Origin: Microbacterium sp. MAH-37
GTDB lineage: Bacteria > Actinomycetota > Actinomycetes > Actinomycetales > Microbacteriaceae
Direction: 5' to 3'
Length of the DNA: 64,000 bases
Assembly (NCBI RefSeq): GCF_009758255.1
Contig: NZ_WSEN01000006.1
Span: 310,001-374,000, forward strand
Part shown: positions 58,594-64,000 of the stretch, piece after piece
Position numbering within the stretch: the stretch's first letter is position 1
How the letters are laid out: each line of letters opens with the position of its first letter
Notes under the pieces: model-generated
What the model was told of the DNA's origin: nothing
The model's database searches: none
The model's input: only the letters and a program-made list of their open reading frames with translations
Made by a program: the position numbers and the translations under genes

Positions 58594-59469
58594 TCAGCGC
58601 GTGCGGCGTGCGGCGCGGAAACCGTCGACGGCGAGCACGGTCAGCGCCACAGCGAGGATGCCGTACACGAAGACGTCCGCGCCCTGCATCCGCTCGCCGA
58701 GCAGAAGGGCGACCACCACCAGCAGGACGGGTTCGACATAGCCGAGCAGGCCGAACACCGGCATGGTGAGCAACGACGACGCCGCGAGGTAGAGCGTCAT
58801 CGCCGCGGCGCTCGCGAACCCGATCGCCAGCATCGCGGCCGTCTCGGGCCCTGACGACGGGCCTCCTCCGGTCAGGAGGAACAGGACGGCGACCGGCAGC
58901 ATCAGCGCGATCTCCCAGCCGAACACGATCGGACCGTCGAGTCCGAACCGCTGCCGCAGCACGAAGTACACCGAATACGGGACACAGATCACCAGCGTCA
59001 CCCAGGACAGCTCCGGCGTCGCGACGAGCTTCACCGTGACGGCTACTGCGGCGAGCCCCACCACCGCCCACTGCAGCACGCTCACCGGATGCTTCATGAG
59101 GAACCGGCCGCAGAGCACCAGGCAGATCGGCAGCAGCAGATAGCCGAGCGAGGTGTCGAGGGCATGCCCGTTCTGCGGCGCCCACATGAACAACCACAGC
59201 TGTACACCCACGATCGCGGTGAGCAGCAGAGACAGCGGCGGCATCCACCAGCGCGAGCGCAGCCGGCGCCACAGCATCCGCAGCGCCCGGCGCGCACCGG
59301 GATGCAAGAGTGCGGCCCCGTAGCAGGCGAAGGCGATCACCACCCGCCAGGCGAAGACCACCTCCGCCGAGACCGTGACCAGACCCGCGAGCAGGAACAT
59401 GCCGCCGAACAGCACGGAGGCGGCGATCGACGCGAGCACACCGCGCGCGGAGGAATGCTGCACCGCCAC
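58594..59469 (-). CDS. EamA/RarD-type transporter
   Basis: A 291-residue drug/metabolite transporter with about ten helices and the RarD look: ASIAASVLFGGMFLLAGLV, VVFAWRVVIAFACYGAALL, VGVQLWLFMWAPQNGHALDTSLGY cut to motif QLWLFMWAPQNGHALDTSL, and the second half LLGYVEPVLLVVVALLLGERM. Substrate is unknown. The GTG at 59469 has GGAG upstream. Confidence 0.88.
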   Translation of the reverse strand: MAVQHSSARGVLASIAASVLFGGMFLLAGLVTVSAEVVFAWRVVIAFACYGAALLHPGARRALRMLWRRLRSRWWMPPLSLLLTAIVGVQLWLFMWAPQNGHALDTSLGYLLLPICLVLCGRFLMKHPVSVLQWAVVGLAAVAVTVKLVATPELSWVTLVICVPYSVYFVLRQRFGLDGPIVFGWEIALMLPVAVLFLLTGGGPSSGPETAAMLAIGFASAAAMTLYLAASSLLTMPVFGLLGYVEPVLLVVVALLLGERMQGADVFVYGILAVALTVLAVDGFRAARRTR

Positions 59470-59556
59470 GCCCGTCTCCGTCCTTCGCGACGTCGTGCCG
59501 CCCTCTCAGGATATCGGCGCCCGACGCGGCGGCCGGCTGCTCAGTACGCTGGCCCG

Positions 59557-59640
59557 ATGGAACCCGTCTCCCTGCGCACCGATCGCCTCGTCCTCAGCAT
59601 CCCGACGGAGGCGGACGTCTGGCCGGTGCTCGCCGGCTGA
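59557..59640 (+). pseudogene. Truncated GNAT acetyltransferase fragment
   Basis: A 27-codon frame (MEPVSLRTDRLVLSIPTEAD, then VWPVLAG and stop) that copies the start of the next gene (MEPVTLHTARLVLDLPAETD). Its own TACGCT (59545-59550) lies 6 bases upstream, the same spacing as in the intact gene. It looks like the 5' remnant of a tandem paralogue after deletion. Confidence 0.7.
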
Positions 59641-59688
59641 CACGCGGGGATTCGGCCCGTCCGCCCGCGCGCCGCTACGGTGTTGCGG

Positions 59689-60249
59689 ATGGAACCCGTC
59701 ACCCTGCACACCGCCCGTCTTGTCCTCGACCTGCCTGCTGAGACCGACGTCGATGCGATCACCGCGGCCTGCCAGGATCCGGCGATCCAGCGCTTCACGA
59801 CGGTGCCCAAGCCGTACGCCCGCAAGGACGCCGAGGACTTCGTGCGGCTGATCCCTCAGTGGTGGGCGGCCGGTTCGGCCGCGACCTGGGTGATCCGCTC
59901 CGGAGAGACGCTCGCCGGAGCGGTCGGCCTGGCCCAGATCGACGACGGCGGTGCGGACATCGGCTACTGGATGGCGCCGGAGGCCCGCGGTCAGGGGATC
60001 GTCTCCGAGGCCGTGCACGCCGTCGTCGAGTGGGGCTTCGAGGGGCCGCTGCGCCTGCACCGCATCGGCTGGCGCGCCGTCGCGGGCAATGAGGGCTCGG
60101 CACGCACGGCCCGCTCCGCGGGTTTCCGCTACGAGGGCACGATGCGCGCGGCCTTCCGGCACGGCGAGCACCGGGATGACGGGTGGATCGCCGGCCTGCT
60201 GGCATCCGATGACCGGACCCCGGCGGACTGGCCGGTGCTGGTGCGATAG
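59689..60249 (+). CDS. GNAT-family N-acetyltransferase (RimJ/RimL-like)
   Basis: A 186-residue acetyltransferase. N-terminus LHTARLVLDLPAETD, then AGAVGLAQIDDGGADIGYWMAPEARGQGIVSEAV (acetyl-CoA loop R-G-Q-G-I), and AGNEGSARTARSAGFRYEGTMRAAF. The RimJ/RimL pattern suggests acetylation of a protein N-terminus or small amine; the target is unknown. TACGGT (59676-59681) lies 7 bases before the ATG (leaderless). A truncated copy of its 5' end lies just upstream. Confidence 0.9.
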   Translation: MEPVTLHTARLVLDLPAETDVDAITAACQDPAIQRFTTVPKPYARKDAEDFVRLIPQWWAAGSAATWVIRSGETLAGAVGLAQIDDGGADIGYWMAPEARGQGIVSEAVHAVVEWGFEGPLRLHRIGWRAVAGNEGSARTARSAGFRYEGTMRAAFRHGEHRDDGWIAGLLASDDRTPADWPVLVR

Positions 60250-60294
60250 ACGCGCCCCTGGCCGGATGTCGCACCCGGGTGACAGGATGAGTGC

Positions 60295-61158
60295 ATGCCC
60301 GAGATGCCGGAGGTGCAGGGTCTCGTCGACTATCTCGCCGAGCGTGCGGTGGGCCATGCGATCACGCGCACGAGCGTGGGCGAGATCGCCGCGCTGAAGA
60401 CCTACGATCCGCCGAACACCGCACTGCACGGCGCCACGATCACGGCGACGAAAAGGTACGGCAAGTTCGTCGACGTCGCGTGCGGAGACGACCTGCATCT
60501 GGTCTTCCACCTCGCCAAGGCCGGCTGGCTGCGCTGGTACGACGCCCTGCCGACGACCCTGATCAAGCCCGGCAAGAGCCCGATCGCCCTGCGCGTCGCC
60601 CTCGACGACGGCAGCGGCTTCGACCTCACCGAGGCGGGTACAAAGAAGTCCCTCGCGGTGTACGTGGTGCGCGATCCGCAGGACGTGCCGGGCATCGCCC
60701 GGCTCGGTCCCGACCCCTTCGACCCCGCGTTCACCCGGGACGCGTTCGCCGCGCTGCTGGCGGGGCGGCGCACGCAGATCAAGGGTCTGCTGCGCGATCA
60801 GGGGCTGATCGCCGGCATCGGCAACGCCTACTCCGACGAGATCCTGCACGCGGCGAAGATGTCGCCATACGCGCCGGCGGCGAACCTCGACGACGCCGAG
60901 ATCGACCGGCTCTACGAGGCGATGCAGACGACGCTGCGGGAGGCCACAGCCGAGGCGTCGGGCAAGCCGCCCGCCAGCCTCAAGGACGCGAAGCGCTCCG
61001 GCTTCCGCGTGCACGCCCGCCGCGGTGAGGCCTGCCCGGTCTGCGGCGATACGATCCGCAGTGTGTTCTTCGCCGACCGCAGCCTGGAGTACTGCCCCAC
61101 CTGCCAGACCGGCGGCAAGGTGCTGGCCGACCGCCGGCTGTCGCGGCTGCTGAAATAA
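60295..61158 (+). CDS. Fpg/Nei-family DNA glycosylase
   Basis: A 287-residue bifunctional DNA glycosylase/AP lyase. The N-terminal Pro-Glu nucleophile is kept (MPEMPEVQG), with the lysine region ATKRYGKFVDV and the H2TH part GLLRDQGLIAGIGNAYSDEILHAA cut at motif LIAGIGNAYSDEIL. The zinc finger is complete: C247, C250, C267, C270. It excises oxidised bases, but whether it prefers 8-oxoG (Fpg) or pyrimidines (Nei) is unclear. CAGGAT is 6 bases before the ATG. Confidence 0.93.
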   Translation: MPEMPEVQGLVDYLAERAVGHAITRTSVGEIAALKTYDPPNTALHGATITATKRYGKFVDVACGDDLHLVFHLAKAGWLRWYDALPTTLIKPGKSPIALRVALDDGSGFDLTEAGTKKSLAVYVVRDPQDVPGIARLGPDPFDPAFTRDAFAALLAGRRTQIKGLLRDQGLIAGIGNAYSDEILHAAKMSPYAPAANLDDAEIDRLYEAMQTTLREATAEASGKPPASLKDAKRSGFRVHARRGEACPVCGDTIRSVFFADRSLEYCPTCQTGGKVLADRRLSRLLK

Positions 61159-61213
61159 GGCGTCACCGGGAATGAATCGGCGTATGCCACGTTGAGTAGA
61201 CTCAGAGCATCAA

Positions 61214-61351
61214 CGTGCTCCGGGGTCGGTGAGAATCCGAACCGGCGGTGACAGTCCGCGAACACCCTTCAGGGTGCCGATCCGGTGGAATTCCGGAACC
61301 GACGGTGATGCGGGAGAAGACTCCCGCGTAGTCCGGATGAGAGGAAGCACG
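61214..61351 (+). promoter_or_regulatory. FMN riboswitch (RFN element)
   Basis: The RFN fold is complete: closing stem CGTGCT/AGCACG, GGGGTCGGTGAGAATCCGAA, CCGGCGGTGACAGTCCGC, CCGGTGGAATTCCGGAACCG, ACGGTGATGCGGGAGAAGAC and AGTCCGGATGAGAGGAAGCA. A GC-rich hairpin (GGCACGCG-CA-CGCGTGCC, about 61351-61368) follows, then the ribD ribosome site. A -10 TAGACT is at 61197-61202. FMN binding should lower ribD expression. Confidence 0.95.
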
Positions 61352-61400
61352 GCACGCGCACGCGTGCCTCGGCACCCCCGGAGTCCGGAAAGGACAGCGG

Positions 61401-62420
61401 ATGACAGTGACCGAGGCGGAACGCGACGCGATGTCGCGCGCGCTCGCACTGGCCGCGAACGGCCCCCGAGGACTGAACCCGCAGGTCGGAGCCGTCATCC
61501 TCTCCCCCGCGGGCGAGGTCCTCGCCGAAGGGTGGCACCACGGCGCCGGCACCCCGCATGCCGAGGTGGACGCCCTCTCGAAGCTCGCGCCCGGCGCGGC
61601 GCAGGGTGCGACCGCGATCGTCACGCTCGAGCCCTGCAACCACACTGGCCGCACCGGCCCGTGCTCACAGGCGCTCATCGACGCCGGCGTCGCCCGCGTC
61701 GTGTACGCCCTCGACGACCCCAGCGAGAAGGCCGGCGGCGGTGCCGAACGCATGCGCGCCGCGGGCGTCGACGTGCAGTCCGGCGAGCAGCAGGACGCCG
61801 CGCGCACGCTCATCGGCGACTGGCTCGCCGTGCAGCGACTGGGTCGCCCGCACGTCACCGTGAAGTGGGCGCAGAGCCTGGACGGCCGCGCAGCGGCATC
61901 CGACGGCACCAGCCAGTGGATCACCGGACCGGCCGCCCGTGCCGACGTGCACGCGCGCCGCGCGGCATCCGACGCGATCGTCGTCGGCACCGGAACGGTG
62001 CTCGCCGACGATCCGTCCCTCACTGCGCGCGACGGCGATGCCCTGTACCCCCAGCAGCCCGTGCCCGTCGTGATCGGATCGCGCGAGACCCCGGCGGATG
62101 CCGCGGTGCGGCGCCACCCGCACACTCCCCTGTTCTACGACGGCGACCTCGCCGGCGTGCTCGAAGACCTGCGCGAGCGCGGTGTGCAGCGGGTGTTCGT
62201 CGAGGGCGGCCCGACGCTCGCGAGCGCGTTCCTCGCCCAGGGGTTCGCCGACGAGATCCTCGCCTACCTCGCGCCGGTGCTGCTCGGCGGCGACCGGCTC
62301 GCACTCACAGACATCGGCGTCGGCACCATCGCCGACGCCCGCAGACTCACGATCGACGAATGGCTCCCGCTCGGCGCCGACCTGCTCGCGATCGCGCATC
62401 TCGTGGAAGAAGGAGACTGA
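61401..62420 (+). CDS. ribD: Riboflavin deaminase/reductase
   Basis: A 339-residue bifunctional RibD acting on the product of GTP cyclohydrolase II. The N-terminal deaminase domain has H53 and E55 (PHAEVDAL) and C79/C88 (LEPCNHTGRTGPC) for zinc; the C-terminal reductase has VKWAQSLDGRAAASDGTSQW, SDAIVVGTGTVLADDPSLT and VFVEGGPTLASAFL. GGAAAGG precedes the ATG. It is the first gene after the riboswitch; its stop overlaps ribE by one base (TGATG). Confidence 0.95.
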   Translation: MTVTEAERDAMSRALALAANGPRGLNPQVGAVILSPAGEVLAEGWHHGAGTPHAEVDALSKLAPGAAQGATAIVTLEPCNHTGRTGPCSQALIDAGVARVVYALDDPSEKAGGGAERMRAAGVDVQSGEQQDAARTLIGDWLAVQRLGRPHVTVKWAQSLDGRAAASDGTSQWITGPAARADVHARRAASDAIVVGTGTVLADDPSLTARDGDALYPQQPVPVVIGSRETPADAAVRRHPHTPLFYDGDLAGVLEDLRERGVQRVFVEGGPTLASAFLAQGFADEILAYLAPVLLGGDRLALTDIGVGTIADARRLTIDEWLPLGADLLAIAHLVEEGD

Positions 62421-63043
62421 TGTTCACCGGAATCATCGAGGAGATCGGCGAGATCACCGCCATCACGCCCTCCGGCGACGGCTGGCGCCTCACCGTCCGA
62501 GCGCCCGGCGCGGCATCCGACGCCGTGCACGGCGAATCGATCGCGGTCAGCGGCGTGTGCCTCACCGTGGTGGGCTCCACCGCCGACACCTTCGACACCG
62601 ACGTGATGAAGCAGACGCTGGACGTCTCGGCCCTGGCATCCGTCGAGGTCGGCACCCGCGTCAACATCGAGAAGGCGATGCCGGTGGGCGCACGACTGGG
62701 CGGACATATCGTGCAGGGCCACGTCGACGGCACCGGGGAGGTGCTCGAGGTGCGTCCCGGCGACCAGTGGCGCGTGCTGCGCATCTCGCTTCCCGCCGAC
62801 CTCGCCCCTCTCGTGGTCGACAAGGGATCGATCACCGTCGCGGGCACCTCCCTCACGGTCAGCGCCGTGAGCGCCCCCGACGCGACTGCTGCCTGGTTCG
62901 AGGTCTCCCTCATCCCCGAGACCCTGACCGCCACCATCCTGGGCGCGCTCGCCGTCGGCGACCGCGTCAACCTCGAGACCGACATCCTCGCCCGTCACGT
63001 CGAGCGGCTGCTCGCGTTCCGATCGGAAGGAGGCTCGCGATGA
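62420..63043 (+). CDS. ribE: Riboflavin synthase alpha chain
   Basis: A 207-residue riboflavin synthase with two lumazine-binding repeats: MFTGIIEEIGEITAI, SIAVSGVCLTVVG and the matching second-half SITVAGTSLTVSAV, with LGGHIVQGHVDGTGEV. It dismutates lumazine to riboflavin. It overlaps ribD by one base and ribBA by four, so the operon is translationally coupled. Confidence 0.95.
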   Translation: MFTGIIEEIGEITAITPSGDGWRLTVRAPGAASDAVHGESIAVSGVCLTVVGSTADTFDTDVMKQTLDVSALASVEVGTRVNIEKAMPVGARLGGHIVQGHVDGTGEVLEVRPGDQWRVLRISLPADLAPLVVDKGSITVAGTSLTVSAVSAPDATAAWFEVSLIPETLTATILGALAVGDRVNLETDILARHVERLLAFRSEGGSR

Positions 63044-64000
63044 GCCTGTCCACCATTGCCGAAGCCGTCGACGCCCTGCGCGCCGGAAAGCCGATCATCG
63101 TCGCGGATGACGAGAACCGCGAGAACGAGGGCGACATCATCATCTCGGCCGAGCTCGCCACGGCCGAGACGATGGCGTGGATGGTGCGCTGGACGTCCGG
63201 CCTGATCTGTGCGCCGATGCCCGCCGATCTCGCCGACCGGCTGAACCTGCCGCCGATGGTCGAGTCGAACGAGGACGCCCGCTCCACGGCGTACACCGTC
63301 AGCGTGGACGCCGCAGAGGGCGTCACCACCGGCATCAGCGCGCACGACCGCTCGCACACGCTGAACGTGCTGGCCGACCCGGAGTCGACCGCGCAGAGCG
63401 TCATCCGCCCCGGCCACATCCTGCCGCTGCGCGCCGTCGACGGCGGTGTGCGCGAGCGCGGCGGCCACACCGAGGCCGGCGTCGAGCTGATGCGACTCGC
63501 GGGACTCCAGCCGGTGGCCGCGATCGCCGAGGTCGTTGCGGAGGACGGCAGCATGATGCGCCTCCCCGCCCTGCTCGAGCTCGGTGCGCGCGACGGCGTG
63601 CCGGTGATCACGATCGAGCAGCTGATCCGCCACCTGAACGAGGTCGACCCGCGCAGCGACGCCGACTGCGTCGCGAAGAAGACGCAGCGTCGCGTGAGTA
63701 TGCGCGCCGACGCCACGGTGCCCACCGAGCACGGCACCTTCCGCTTCCTCGCGTACAAGGACCGCATCACGGGCACCGATCACATCGCGGTCGTCTCAGG
63801 CGAGCCGACCGAGACCGCGCTGGTGCGCGTGCACTCCGAGTGCCTGACCGGCGAGGCCTTCGGCTCATTGAAGTGCGAGTGCGGACCGCAGCTGCAGGCG
63901 GCACTCGACGCGATCGAGCAGGAGGGCGGCGTGGTCATCTACATGCGCGGCCACGAGGGCCGCGGCATCGGCCTGATCAACAAGCTGCGCGCCTACGCGC
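63040..64000 (+). CDS. ribBA: DHBP synthase / GTP cyclohydrolase II (partial)
   Basis: The first 320 codons of RibBA. The DHBP synthase part holds ADDENRENEGDIIISAELAT cut to motif DDENRENEGD (residues 23-32) and RPGHILPLRA with GHTEAGVELMRLAG; the GTP cyclohydrolase II part has zinc cysteines C268, C279 and C281 (SECLTGEAFGSLKCECGPQL) and RGHEGRGIGL. The frame runs off the window end, so the C-terminus is missing. It begins with ATGA over the ribE stop. RibH is expected next. Confidence 0.95.
   Translation, partial: MSLSTIAEAVDALRAGKPIIVADDENRENEGDIIISAELATAETMAWMVRWTSGLICAPMPADLADRLNLPPMVESNEDARSTAYTVSVDAAEGVTTGISAHDRSHTLNVLADPESTAQSVIRPGHILPLRAVDGGVRERGGHTEAGVELMRLAGLQPVAAIAEVVAEDGSMMRLPALLELGARDGVPVITIEQLIRHLNEVDPRSDADCVAKKTQRRVSMRADATVPTEHGTFRFLAYKDRITGTDHIAVVSGEPTETALVRVHSECLTGEAFGSLKCECGPQLQAALDAIEQEGGVVIYMRGHEGRGIGLINKLRAYA

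Noticed and set aside
61229..63043. Plus-strand frame reading through the riboswitch and ribD into ribE
   Set aside because: The upstream part is out of frame with ribD and Arg-rich. Only the ribE part from 62420 is real.

Overview
The window is high-GC chromosomal DNA from an actinobacterium. The mix of genes (DUF6264-like, DUF4307, DUF501, DUF4245, PIN-PhoH, a proton-type divIC/eno block, NDH-2, a SigL-like ECF factor) and the codon use fit Microbacteriaceae, most probably Microbacterium or a near relative; that assignment is from memory of the families, not from a search. Gene order also recalls a scattered version of the mycobacterial segment that carries mfd, mazG, eno, divIC, DUF501, uppS, TrhA, DUF4307, greA, phoH2, fum, xseA/xseB and ispH. 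No prophage, insertion sequence, CRISPR array or rRNA operon was seen.

Layout. 0-2.4 kb: a membrane anti-sigma factor (cut by the window edge), its ECF sigma factor, a divergent DUF2231 membrane protein and a secreted DUF4822 protein. 2.4-10 kb: ispH with a coupled membrane protein, and a giant secreted amylopullulanase behind two LacI-type operators. 10-14.4 kb: xseA, then a tightly overlapped xseB / DUF4245 / beta-carbonic anhydrase / fumC operon. 14.4-24.6 kb: phoH2, a class V aminotransferase, uppS, TrhA, luxS, DUF4307, greA, ilvA, an AI-2E-family transporter and an AlkX/YcaQ-type glycosylase. 24.6-33.5 kb: lemA, a lactone-oxidase plus PLP-enzyme pair, a tRNA with anticodon UAA but a class-I shape, and the block eno, divIC, DUF501, S8 protease, ndh. 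33.5-43.9 kb: O-methyltransferase, a GntR / DUF1648 / CPBP module, several single genes, hisS, mazG and nhaA. 44-48.1 kb: ppc and gdhA. 48.4-61.2 kb: a gamma-carbonic-anhydrase-like protein, an MFS transporter fused to a cyclic-nucleotide-binding domain, esterase, NUDIX, SDR, mfd, EamA transporter, GNAT proteins and an Fpg/Nei glycosylase. 61.2-64 kb: an FMN riboswitch and ribD-ribE-ribBA, the last cut by the window end.

Most of this is ordinary core chromosome. The non-gene signals that stand out are: a back-to-back ECF promoter pair between the sigma gene and the DUF2231 gene; a dispersed family of long 3'-flanking palindromes (three copies) and a separate tandem 84-bp hairpin repeat; a repeat read in frame inside mazG; a decayed GNAT duplicate with its own promoter; a strong excess of the 7-mer GGATGCC/GGCATCC; and about twenty genes whose -10 hexamer sits exactly 6-7 bases before the start codon, implying leaderless mRNAs. 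I did not find a convincing wholly new multi-gene system.
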